DNA of 64,000 nt from Paralithodes platypus (Eukaryota; Arthropoda; Malacostraca; Decapoda; Lithodidae), in contig CM064523.1 of assembly GCA_032716605.1 (NCBI GenBank), positions 45,850,215 through 45,914,214 of the forward strand, given 5' to 3'. Positions 10,542-19,961 of this stretch are shown here, piece by piece. The translations under genes and the position numbers were made by a program. The notes under the pieces are model-generated. The model worked only from the letters and a program-made list of their open reading frames with translations. It was not told the DNA's origin and ran no database searches. Position 1 is the first letter of the stretch, and every line of letters starts with the position of its first letter.

Positions 10542-11821
10542 GCATAATTAGTTAAGTTTCATCTTTTGCTATTATGCTAACCATATCAAATCTTAAGTGT
10601 ATGTTCGTGTTATTCTCCTACACATTAGAAACATAAAACAATAAAAGTTGACAGAATGAGTTTTATATTGAGAATTGATACTATCTGATAGGACTAATAT
10701 TTAAAATCATATTCTTCTAGGTATTGTGTGTATTGCTGTGATGTTATGTAACTGAGTGTCTATATCACTATAGCCATGTAATGTAGTTTTTAGAGGGCAC
10801 CACTTCTTGACACTAACAATTAAATTACACATATTACATGTTAGATTCAGTAATTACTATAGAAATAATTATTACAACTCTCATATATTTTTAAGGTGAT
10901 TTACTTACAGTGTTTACGTATTTAAGCGTGGGACTGTACAATCTCAAAGAATATTAATTGTGACTTTCCTGTTAGGTTTTCACGAGTCAAATATTTCTCA
11001 CCACTTCTGATGCTCCCCAGTCACTGAACATGTGGACGGAAATGTACAGGGGATTTTCCACCAGCTATAAGGTGTGTGGGAGAGCAGGAGAGGTAGGAGG
11101 TTTGGAAAAGGTTTGAACTTTGAAGTTAGTTGGAATCAGGCCTCTCTCACGACAAGAGGTCGGGAGATATTCTCTCTATTGGAAGAATATTCTCCATTAT
11201 AATTGATTAGTACATCTGTTCCTGTATTTCATTTAATAAGTCTAATCTTCAGTTGTTACTTCAATAAATCGTGGTTTGGATACAAAGATCTTTTCCTTTA
11301 CCTATAAGTATCAATATTATGATTATATGGTATAAGGGTGGTGGCGGCGATTATCTATCACATCTATTTATCTACCTATCTATGAGAGAGCAGTGCAGAG
11401 GACGCAGAGAATCAACTTACTAAACTATAATCAACCTAAAACTACATTAAACCATACTATAACACCATAAGGAAAGACACCCTCAGTCTTCCTAATTTGG
11501 AGTTAACCCCTTCCGAACATTGGCGCTAAACGTCCTTTGTTACACACGTTATACTAAGGAATATATATAGAAACATTAATACTGCTTTCATGTAGGCTTA
11601 AGCATAAACTACAGTAGATCTGGACTTGACACGAAAATGGAACTTTGCAGGAAGGGACCCAAAATCGGAAAACGAACCCCCAAGTTCGAACTTCGAAACC
11701 GCGAAAATATCATATTTTCGCGGGTTTGAGGTTCGAACTCGAAGGTAAAGAGATGGTGGCGGCAAATATATATCTACCAGATTATCTATCAGTCTGCAAT
11801 CAACTAAGTCTACCCAATCAA
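10542..11821. other. AT-rich non-coding stretch inside the piggyBac-like element
   Basis: No ORF or RNA gene is supported. A short imperfect inverted repeat built on AAGTTCGAACTTCG and CGAAAATATCATATTTTCGCG lies at about 11680-11745. Confidence 0.4.
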
Positions 11822-12000
11822 AGGGGAGGTGTGGTGGAGTGATCTTGCCACTGGCCTGGTAATCCAAAGGTCCCGGGTTCAAATCCCGATGTATCAATGG
11901 GAAGATATTATTGGGATGGAATTTGTGCTGTACCTGGTATCAGTGCATTACCACAAGCCCACCGAAACGTCAATATAATACCCTCATTGTTCCCTGATTA
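11822..12000 (+). mobile_element. tRNA-derived SINE-like sequence
   Basis: A pol III A-box-like TGGTGGAGTGA (about 11833) and a good B-box GGTTCAAATCC (about 11877) are spaced as in a tRNA gene, followed by a non-tRNA body with GGGATGGAATTTGTGCTGTA. Anticodon and acceptor stems do not pair well and the body continues past the tRNA length, so a SINE is more likely than a functional tRNA. It lies within the piggyBac-like element. Confidence 0.55.
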
Positions 12001-12837
12001 AATAGCACTGTATGAATATTCCCATATTCAAAATATGCTATAGGGGTGCAATGCCTGGTGAGTTATCTGCTCAACAGGTGGCGTTGTGTGTGTGTAAGTG
12101 TGAGAGTCCGAGTGTAGTGGTGAGACAGTGAAGCACGGGAACGAGGTGGCTTCAGAGATGGGGTCGTTTCGGGCCATGAGTGAGCACCGTGCCTCATGTG
12201 AAGGCAAGATGGCAGGTGCTCGTTGTACTGTACTCTACGTGCTTCACATGTCTCACTCCCTAGACTGGAACAAGACCTCACAGGCTTCACTGTTCATTGT
12301 AAAGCGGTGAATGTTAAGGCTCTCAGCCTATGCTCGAGAGGAAGTAAGTTGGAATATAAAAAAAAAAAAAAATCTATTACGAATAACAACCAATAACCAA
12401 CACCCTCTTCTCCATTGCGGTTAATTAGAGGGTTATTAACACTCAAAGAGCGGGTGGTGGAGTATATTCACTGTGCCGCCCAGCGTTTTTTTTTACCATA
12501 AATGGGGTTGTTTCCGTGCTCTTTTTCATGCATAAACAAGAGCCAGAGCGTAATACAAGTATGTATCCCTGAAAGGGTGTATATTGAGCTTTCCAATGAC
12601 ACCCGAACCATCCTTCTATGATAACTGGTTGTCTTGCAACGATCGTGCAACCGAAGGGCAAACTTGCTAAAATACGGTAATTTCGTTACACAAATACGTG
12701 TGTAGCGAGTGAGAGAGGGTAGAGTAGTGTGGAGTACATGTCAGTGGGCCCACGACGGTCGTGGCGAGTGGTCATGAGGCAACCTACGCTCCTCCCGCCG
12801 CTCGGCTCTCTCTCAGAGCCAATATTGCGCCAGAAAT
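12001..12837. other. Subterminal non-coding region of the piggyBac-like element
   Basis: No gene. It contains (A)n at about 12357-12373, a (T)n tract near 12487 and GC-rich blocks as the right terminal repeat is approached. Confidence 0.4.
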
Positions 12838-12922
12838 TGCACACGGACTAAAGGCGGGCCCCGCCACATAGTCCAGGTTTTTAGATACGGACTTAAGTCG
12901 GGCCCCGCTAAAGAAGGGTTAA
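12838..12922 (-). repeat. Right terminal repeat of the piggyBac-like element with TTAA
   Basis: Read inward from TTAA at 12919-12922 the end is CCCTTCTTTAGCGGGGCCCG, then TTAAGTCCG, then CTGGACTATGTGGCGGGG. The block GGACTATGTGGCGG is shared exactly with the left end. Two GGGGCCCG-containing motifs mirror the paired motifs at the left end. Confidence 0.75.
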
Positions 12923-13169
12923 GAAAGCCTATTAATAATTTTTTCAATAATTTGATATGTTCGACTTATAATTGATAATGTAAATATCATATTTAATAAA
13001 CATTTCGAGGAACAGATTTTTTATAAGTTTGAAAATATGATATCATCATTGCTGACATATTATAATACCCATTTTCAGTTAGTTACTGCTATAATGTTTT
13101 TTTTAATGAATAAGTAAGCAAAATCAAATAAATAATAAGCAATTATATTAATACAATATTTCAATTTGG

Positions 13170-13410
13170 TTTGATTAAAACCATTCGGTTGCATACTGGC
13201 TGCAACTGGCGTGCCAGGTGTTGGTATACTGGCTGTTACTGGCATGCCAGGTGTTGGGGCTGTTACTGGCAGGCCCTGGGTGGGTATACTGGTTGCAACT
13301 GGTGTGCCAGAAGGGGAAGGAGTGATTGTTACAGGGCATGCCACTTATCTTGGCTGCAGTTGGCATGCCAAGGGAAGGGGGAGTGGCTTCAACTGGCGTG
13401 GCAGATGTTT
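13170..13410. repeat. Degenerate minisatellite with TGGCATGCCA-type units
   Basis: Repeats of the form ACTGGCTGCAACTGGCGTGCC and TACTGGCATGCCAGGTGTTG occur about six times, with unit length varying around 30-40 bp. Both strands are open by chance; no protein family is recognised. Confidence 0.75.
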
Positions 13411-13424
13411 TTATATATATATTT

Positions 13425-14030
13425 TTTTCTATGTGGATGAGGGAAACAAAAGGCAAAACTGCCCATGACGAGTGCTTTCCCCAGAGTTGAAAGAGTGACA
13501 GGGCCAACATCAAGGAATGTTCGAGCCAAAATGTCTGGATACACAGAGTTTGAAGCAATTTAAGTCATAGGATGCGGGAAAGATGGATTCAGGGAAGGAG
13601 TTCCAGAGTTCAGATGTTGAATAGAAGAAAGATTGGGAGTATCGTTTCACTCTTGAATTGGAGAGTTGCACAGAGTAGGGGTGGGATTGCGTTGCAAGAC
13701 GGGTAATACGTACTCTACATAGAGGAGGTGGTATGCACTGGGAAAGCTCTGAGGAACACTGATATAGTAGCGATAGAATAGTGAGAGAGATGCAACATTG
13801 CGGCGAAGAGAGAAAGATTGCAGAGAATCGGTGAGTGGACGGGAGTTAATGATACAAAAGGCTTTCTTTTCTACTTTGTCTAGAAGTGCTGTGTGAGAGG
13901 ATCCTCCCTATACATGTGAACAATACTCAATACAAGGACGCACTATGCCTCTGTACAGAGTAAGAAGTTCTGCAGGGGTAGAGAACCCCTTGAGGCGGTT
14001 GAGCACACCCAGCTTCTGGGAAGGCGTCTA
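13425..14030 (-). pseudogene. Jockey-like non-LTR retrotransposon, 3' fragment of RT ORF plus 3' UTR
   Basis: On the minus strand from about 14030 the translation gives PSQKLGVLNRLKGFSTPAEL and then RPCIEYCSHV, a C-terminal segment found after the RT fingers/palm in Jockey-type LINEs (the RNA-dependent DNA polymerase copies the element at the target site). A TAG replaces the conserved Trp of the CSHVW motif (near 13907), so it is dead. The downstream part (13425-13560) matches 3' UTR sequence seen again at 14685-14775 and 34995-35160. The 5' part is missing, as expected from truncated target-primed insertion. A related plus-strand fragment lies at 35450-36192. Confidence 0.82.
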
Positions 14031-14181
14031 ATAGTAACCAGAATATGATGATAATTACGTCATGGTGATGGTGGTGAAAGGGTTAACCATCTGCTTGGAT
14101 AATATAACAGTGGAAATTACATCTGTGAACCAACTTGGCCTACTTACAAAGGTCAGGTTTCCTGGAGAGTATACGTCTATA

Positions 14182-14381
14182 GTCTATTCGCTGTAAGTAG
14201 GCGAGTAATCATGACCTTTATCCTCTCAAAAAGGGCTAGAGCAAACTGGCTGTAAATATCCATATCTGTTCCTTGACTGACTCTTCCCAAATGGTAGAAA
14301 TATTAGATCGATTACTCTAGTCGCTTTTTGAGTTACAGAGGTTAGAGGTCATGATTTATCGCCTACTTACAGCGAATAGAC
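14182..14381. mobile_element. 200-bp MITE with TA target duplication
   Basis: The ends GTCTATTCGCTGTAAGTAGG (left) and its complement (right) form about 38-bp inverted repeats that continue through ATCATGACCT. TA flanks both sides (14180-14181 and 14382-14383). It has no coding. The TA duplication suggests mobilisation by a Tc1/mariner/pogo-type transposase. Confidence 0.82.
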
Positions 14382-14520
14382 TATTACAGCAAAACATAAT
14401 TATTTCTCCCGACATTGTTTCTTGATAATTTTGGCCAGGCAGTTTCTGAGTTGCAGTTTATGAGGGCTCATCCACCTTAATGAACCCTTTGAAGGTTATG
14501 ACGCATTTTGACAGTTTACT

Positions 14521-14663
14521 CTGGCTATCATATGACGATTTTATACAGTTTAGGAAGGATCTTTGGGAATTAAGAGGGCAAAGGCCATCGCAATTAACCC
14601 TCCGACGCCCATATACCCTTCCTAATCCGAATAAAATCGTCTAATAATAGCCAGAAAACAGAA
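14521..14663. repeat. Short inverted-repeat element (MITE-like)
   Basis: The left arm TGGCTATCATATGACGATTT (about 14523) through AGGAAGG is matched by a complementary right arm CCTTCCTAATCCG through AATAGCCA (about 14623-14660). A related left arm, ending AAGAAGGATCT, recurs at 15206-15248. Confidence 0.7.
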
Positions 14664-14684
14664 ATCATATGTGTAATCGGATTT

Positions 14685-14775
14685 GGTTCTCTCTAAGTGC
14701 ATGACGGAGACAAAATGCAATGTTGTTTGTAACAAGTGTTTCCCCCAAAGTTGAGAGATTGAGAGAGCCAAGTTA
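14685..14775 (-). mobile_element. Fragment of the Jockey-like 3' UTR
   Basis: Similarity to 13431-13510 (GACAAAATGCAA versus GGCAAAACTGCC; CCCCAAAGTTGAGAGA versus CCCCAGAGTTGAAAGA) shows a third remnant of the same 3' UTR. No coding part is retained. Confidence 0.55.
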
Positions 14776-15205
14776 AATACATATATATATATATTATTGG
14801 TGTACAATATTGGAAAGAAGAGTGGTAAGGTTGTTCAGTGTAGTGAAATGGATAGGGGAGGAGGTGTTTGTGAGATCTAGCTGGATTACTCTCTATGTAG
14901 GTGAGACACACACAGAAACAGTGAGGGAAGCCAGTCCAATGAAACAGGAGTTCCAGCAACTACTTACCACATGCCTATGAGGCCTTCCTTGGGTATATTG
15001 CCCTGCTCGATTGGTGTCTACAATCTAGCTTTAGTCTAGTTGGCCATCGCACTGCACAAAAAAGCATAATAAAAGTTGGCGATAGAAAGTTGCTGGAAAT
15101 TGTGTTTCCAGAATAAAGTTGCTGATCATAAGTTTCTGGAAATTGTGCTCCTGTGACGGCCTTTAGTAACCCCCTCTGTGCCCGGTGGCGTCTTTTTATG
15201 TATAT

Positions 15206-15248
15206 TCTAGCAATATTTTGACGATTTTGTGCAGTTTAAGAAGGATCT
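15206..15248. repeat. MITE arm related to 14521-14663
   Basis: GACGATTTTGTGCAGTTTAAGAAGGATCT resembles the left arm at 14533-14561. A retrotransposon tail begins immediately to its right. Confidence 0.5.
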
Positions 15249-15251
15249 GCG

Positions 15252-15400
15252 GTAGTTGTTGTTGTTGTTTTTCCCCAAGCTGCCTGGCCGAACAGCCCCA
15301 AGGCGGGAGCAAGGCCAAGGCCACAACCGAGCACCCCCACAGAACCCTCCCCGCCGACCACAATAAAGCCTGGGTGACCGAAGCCACTCCACGGCGGGGA
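15252..15400 (-). pseudogene. 3' end of a Jockey/I-like retrotransposon (same family as 53289-55702)
   Basis: On the minus strand this encodes VLWGCSVVALALLPPWGCSA followed by a (AAC)n tail at about 15252-15265. It aligns with the last residues of the 53289-55702 element (ALWECPIVAMAFL...GQ) and its (AAC)n tail. It is a severely 5'-truncated, decayed copy. Confidence 0.65.
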
Positions 15401-16249
15401 GCTGAGGAGGGCGCGGAAACGCCCGGGAAACCAAAGCCCCACCCAGGGCCCTGTGCCCCTCAGCAATTATGAAGAGAAAGTTGAGGGGCAAAGGAAAGAT
15501 GTGACGCTTTGGCTTCCAATCTTGGTAGATTAGGAGGCCAATCCACGCAAGAGACGCCGTCACTTGAGATCTAGAAAACATATAAGTAAAAGGAACAGTC
15601 AGAGTAAGCTATGGGTATGGCAGAGATCGCTCAGTTCTCACTCTGATAGACCAGCCCATCACCACATGACTAGAACCCAATCCTCTCAGCATCAGCTAGG
15701 AAAGGCCCTAGAAAGCCGCCTTTGGCGGGGGGATAGCTCCCCTATTTCAACCCTTTTCGGGGTTGGGCACCCGCCCTCTGCGGTAGTATAAACGGGTTAT
15801 AAGTGAGATAGTTCGAAGCCTGTTAATAGCTGGAGGCCCTTTATATAGAGAAAAATTGTTTAAGCTACGTCCACACTGAGGCAATGTTCCGTAACTTTGT
15901 GTTACAGAACAAGGTTACGGTAACATATAATGATATGTTCCGAAACAATTTCAGAACATATATGGGGTTCTGTAACTAGGACACAGCTATCACTGGGTGA
16001 GCGATAACATGTAACATGTTTCATAACCAGTCCTCACATCTCAACTCACAAGATGTTGATTGGTTGGTTTGTTGGTTGGCTGGATTCCTGCCCGTGTGAT
16101 ACCCGCATAATGGTTAAATATGTAGATCCTACACTAACGAAATATAGCATCCTTACGATGAAATGTACTATTTCATGATACAATGTATTTAATAATCGAG
16201 AAGTTCATGTGAAAAACATGTAGGGAAATAATATTGTGAACTTGATTAT
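15401..16249. other. No gene recognised
   Basis: Non-coding. A stretch at about 15862-16030 (CTACGTCCACACTGAGGCAA and several GTTACGG/TGTAAC motifs) looks like one end of a short DNA element, but no partner end was found. Confidence 0.35.
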
Positions 16250-16995
16250 GTGCCATCCTGCCGTCCTGGGAGTTTCGCTCTCAGGAATTTTCGTTCCTTT
16301 GGTATTTCACTTCTGTCGCCTTCGTATAAGGTACAACCTCGTACCTCAAGTCTGGAATACGTAGGTTTGTTGTGGGGGGTAGGTTGGGTCGGGTGTGGGG
16401 TGGGGTTGGATGGGGTAACGGTGTAGGGTGGGGTAAGGTAGGGGGTATGAACGGGGGTGATTTTGAGTTTTGAGTGGGGTCCACGAGTTTGAGGGGTTTG
16501 TTGCAAGTGGTACTGGAGATGAGTGGTGAGGATGGGAGAGGTGGGGTGGAGCAGGTAATTTCTGGCAAGGGTGGAACGGATTTGGCGGAGGGAGTCTGGT
16601 GGATAGGGTGGAGAGTGAGGTTAGGTGTGGAATTTGTCAGCAAATGGATGTTTGTGGTTATTCTTCAGTGATGAAGGATGTGAGGTGGGGGAGCGTTTAG
16701 GATGAGGTGTTTTGCTGTGTAAAATGGTGGGGTGATTGAGAGTGGACGGAGTTGGTGCGGGTTTCTTTTGATTTCTGTGGTTGGGATATGATGAATGGAA
16801 TGGGCGGATTGAACATATTATGTACTGGGGTGTGGAAATTAGAGATGCAGGGGAAGGAAATTGTTTAGAGGTTGAGGAGGGGTTGTATGAGGTAGAGGGA
16901 TGGAAGCGTGTTCTTTTATGTGGGGGAAAATGTGAGGGGGGTGGTGGGGTGGTGTCGCGGAGTGACGTCATGTACAGTGGTGGAGGAGAGGGAGG
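16250..16995 (-). other. Low-complexity Pro/Thr-rich continuation of the minus-strand LTR element
   Basis: The minus strand is pyrimidine- and CAC/CCC-rich with several overlapping Pro/Thr/His ORFs. It follows the gag-like ORF and may be a degraded, expanded part of that element. No zinc knuckle, protease or RT is visible. Confidence 0.4.
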
Positions 16996-17595
16996 TTAGG
17001 GAGGATGAGCTTTATTCTGATTCTTTCTGGGTGGGCGCGAAAAACGTGCAGCTGATTTTTGAGTGGGGGGATCTTTGATGACCGCTAGGGTGTTGGTCTT
17101 GGGTTGGGCCGCTAAACACTTTCGTATGGTGATTAGATCTTTAGGGAAATCAACGGGGTCATGCACAGTGAAGCGTTGTAGGATGGAAAAGGGTAACAGT
17201 TGCACGAGGTAGACAAAGAGAATTTGGTTTTGTTGCTCCACGGGAAGAGCAGGGAATGCAGCTCTTACTTGCTGATGAATGGAGGCAATGGTGGCGTCTA
17301 GATCGCCTTCGAACTTTATGTCTTTGATTTTTGCAAAGGCGACGAAAATACCTAGTGATGGCTTAAGGGCATCGATTACAATGGGTCTAAATTGATCCCA
17401 GGTGAGTTCAGGGGTAACCTGTGGGGCAACGAGGGAAACGACTTTTCCCAGGTGCGTTAAGAGGACGGCTATTTTTGCACGGTCCGTGTTATACACCAAA
17501 TCTAGCACTGGTTTCACAATGTCCATGCATGTTTCGATTTCGTATGTGTCCCCATCGTATTGAGGGATGGGGATGTGCGAGCGAACTGCGGCCAT
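16996..17595 (-). CDS. Gag-like protein of an LTR retrotransposon (partial element)
   Basis: An ATG at 17595-17593 opens 199 codons. The product has a capsid-like helical layout (DQFRPIVIDALKPSLGIFVA, QQNQILFVYLVQLLPFSILQ, DLITIRKCLAAQ) and a basic tail (RFSRPPRKNQNK), the order expected for a Gag that packages element RNA. It lies 80 bp inside the putative 5' LTR and primer site (17660-17888 direction), which supports the assignment. No CCHC knuckle follows, and no protease or RT is found downstream on this strand, so the element is truncated or rearranged. The exact superfamily (Gypsy or BEL) is not clear. Confidence 0.55.
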   Translation of the reverse strand: MAAVRSHIPIPQYDGDTYEIETCMDIVKPVLDLVYNTDRAKIAVLLTHLGKVVSLVAPQVTPELTWDQFRPIVIDALKPSLGIFVAFAKIKDIKFEGDLDATIASIHQQVRAAFPALPVEQQNQILFVYLVQLLPFSILQRFTVHDPVDFPKDLITIRKCLAAQPKTNTLAVIKDPPTQKSAARFSRPPRKNQNKAHPP

Positions 17596-17676
17596 ATTCG
17601 CGATGTTACAATGCTTCTATTGTTCAGCAACATGAAATGCAATTAAAATTAATTAAGAACCACCGCTGCTGCCAAT

Positions 17677-18888
17677 GTTATGCCCTGATTTTATTCAGGA
17701 TTAATGATTGTGTAGGTGAGTTCTGCAAGACTGGAATATCTGGTTTCATACACATACATGCGAGGAATCAATAGAACACATAAATAGAATCTGGGAATAT
17801 GGTTTGTATTACAGCTTTATTTAACTAACACCTCGCGGTATAGAAAAAGAATCAATTCACTTTGGAGAACATGGGTAGGAGTAATAAGTTCAGTAGGAAA
17901 AACTTGATCTTTCAATTCTCCGAGCACAATCGTGGATCTGGAGGGAGTGTGCACTGCCACTTCCGAAACTCAGGTATTATTCTTCTGATACAGACAAGAT
18001 AAGAAGTGAGAAGAAAGTCACTCGAGGGGGGCACTGATTTATGTCTCGCAGCATCTGGTACAGTTGGTTCGTTGGTTATGCCTAAGGCTTAGTTATTTTA
18101 TTTAGATGTTGGCTAACGTCAAGTTTCAACTTCCCAAGATCTGTCAGAGTTAATAGACAATTAGGATAGTATACTTTTCAACTGTTAATGCATGTATGGG
18201 AAATCGTCACTGAGATTAATTCACTTTACGACCTATCCCTTAAGCTTTGGGATCGCAGAATATCTATACCAGAACATCCAATTAGGGAAGGGCTCGTGTC
18301 GTGGCTGACGGTAAATATTGTCGCGGTAATTATCTTGTAATATGTTTACTGGTGCGAAATCTCTGGCAAGAAACAGGGAACTCTAGGGATCGAACTTGAA
18401 ACACTCTTCACGGTTAGCAAATAACTTCAAGTGAGTGGAGGCACATACAACGGTCTGGTGATACAGTATCTCCGCACTGATAAAATGATAATAAATAGTG
18501 CACTGATGGGTTATCTTCTTTTCCTCTTGATCTGATGTCGTCGGGGGCTTATGGCTGCTCCGGGGGCCGTCCAGGGGGTCCAGTTGTGTGGTGAGGTTTA
18601 CAGATGGACCATCAACCGTTGATGAAGTTCTGTTAAGGTACTCTCGGGTCTAGGAATTTAAATGGTATGCTTCTGGCTGAGGCCAGATGAGCATCCCATC
18701 GAACAAACGAAAGGAGAGTCTACTCAAGGACTCTGCTTAACTGTCTCTAATCCATATGAGAGGTTCAAGGAACTCAAGTGGTTTTACCCTTTTTGTCACA
18801 CACTCTGCGGGGTGCCACAGATGGAGTGTGCCAAGGATCTATTCTTGCTAAGCGCTCCGAAGAGTGTCTTGGATAGACCCTTCTAACA
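17677..18888 (-). repeat. Putative 5' LTR of the minus-strand retrotransposon
   Basis: Read on the minus strand it runs from TGTTAGAAGGG (18888) to GGGCATAACA (17677), about 1.2 kb with TG...CA ends and matching terminal TGTTA/TAACA. Directly inside lies TTGGCAGCAGCGG, a plausible tRNA primer-binding site. No second LTR is present in the window, so the borders are inferred. Confidence 0.5.
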
Positions 18889-19124
18889 CAGCAGATCTTT
18901 CCACCCTAGATCTCTGTGAGTGTGGTAGATATATGTATTAATCACAGGTCTCTATATTAACCGGCGGATTGCGACGATTAATAAAGATCCAGAAGAATAA
19001 TATATCAATGTCACTGAGGTTATCGCAGACTTTGGGGTGCCGGTCGTCTATCAGCAATCTTGGGTGGTGAGTAAAAATAGTCTTCAATCAGAGCGGGATG
19101 CCACTCGTCAAAAAGCGATATTTG

Positions 19125-19961
19125 CTGTGGACCTCATTCCTATATTGGCATGACGCAAACTCGTCTTTCACGTCGGTTAACTCTTCACCTTCAGGCTGGA
19201 GCCATCAAAGACCACTATCTCACCCCTAACCACCCCCACCTCACATGCAACGAGTTAGAGAAACACACCACCATACTCGATAAAGAAAGTGACCCAAGGA
19301 GATTACCTATACTCGAAGCGTTATATATCCAAGCCTTACATCCTAACATCAACAACCAAACTCTGGACCTTCAGATCCTTCCTTCTGCCAAAAGGCACTA
19401 TCCTACAGGACCTAACGCCCCCCCTCGCGCCCCGGTGCCCTTGACGCAACCCCCGCGCTACCTCCTTCAGCTTCGTCTTCTGCCGGCGCCACACGTACTA
19501 TGCAACTTAGGCCACGCCCCTCGACACGCAGCTAATCAGCTTCGACCCCGCCAACCAACCACCACCTTCCCGCATTCAGTGCACATGCGTGACGCGGTCC
19601 TCTCTTTTCCTCTCCTAGAATACCCCTCCACCAATAGCAGACTTTTGCCCCCTGATTTTCGCCTCCTCTGATCCTCCACCCTCTATATATACCCTTCCTG
19701 TTTACCTTTTAAATCATTCTATCCTTACTTGATAATGCTGGTTGTCCAGTGAAACGTGTTGTATATCCTGTATCATCATGTACATTAATGTAACCCTGTA
19801 CCACCATGAGTTTTGCTAATCTCATTCATCTTCTTCCTGCCACCCAGTGAAAACTCATCAGAGACCTGGAAACTTTGAATAATAAAATTTCCAACGCAGA
19901 AATTGCCATTTCTTTCGACCTCGTATGTATTAAAGAACATTTATTACCTGGCTTTACTAAC
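19125..19961 (+). repeat. Upstream direct repeat (pseudo-LTR) of the Penelope-like element
   Basis: This segment repeats at 21960-22799 with few differences. It carries the end of a GIY-YIG endonuclease ORF, the 3' UTR and the start of the next ORF (ATG at 19806). Head-to-tail partial copies are the usual structure of Penelope-like elements. Confidence 0.85.

Larger units (their letters stand above)
1935..12918 (+). mobile_element. piggyBac-like DNA transposon, about 11 kb, TTAA-flanked
   Basis: TTAA occurs at both borders (1931-1934 and 12919-12922), the target duplication typical of piggyBac. The ends are related inverted repeats: both begin CCCTT and share a GGCGG-rich block and, about 45 bp in, CTGGACTATGTGGCGG on the left matched by its complement on the right. 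The interior carries one spliced piggyBac transposase (exons 2133-2430 and 4994-7146) on the plus strand. The element is far longer than the usual 2.5-6 kb because satellites occupy the intron and the 3' half, and a tRNA-derived SINE sits near 11.8 kb. A weaker alternative right end exists at 10538-10541 (TTAA). Family assignment rests on the DDE_Tnp_1_7-type protein and is strong; the exact right border is less certain. Confidence 0.8.

Noticed and set aside
11822..11895. Functional tRNA gene
   Set aside because: B-box and T-arm are good but acceptor and anticodon stems pair poorly and a SINE-like body follows.
15185..15472. 95-codon ORF as a gene
   Set aside because: It overlaps, antisense, the tail of a decayed retrotransposon and a GC-rich remnant; no start or family evidence.
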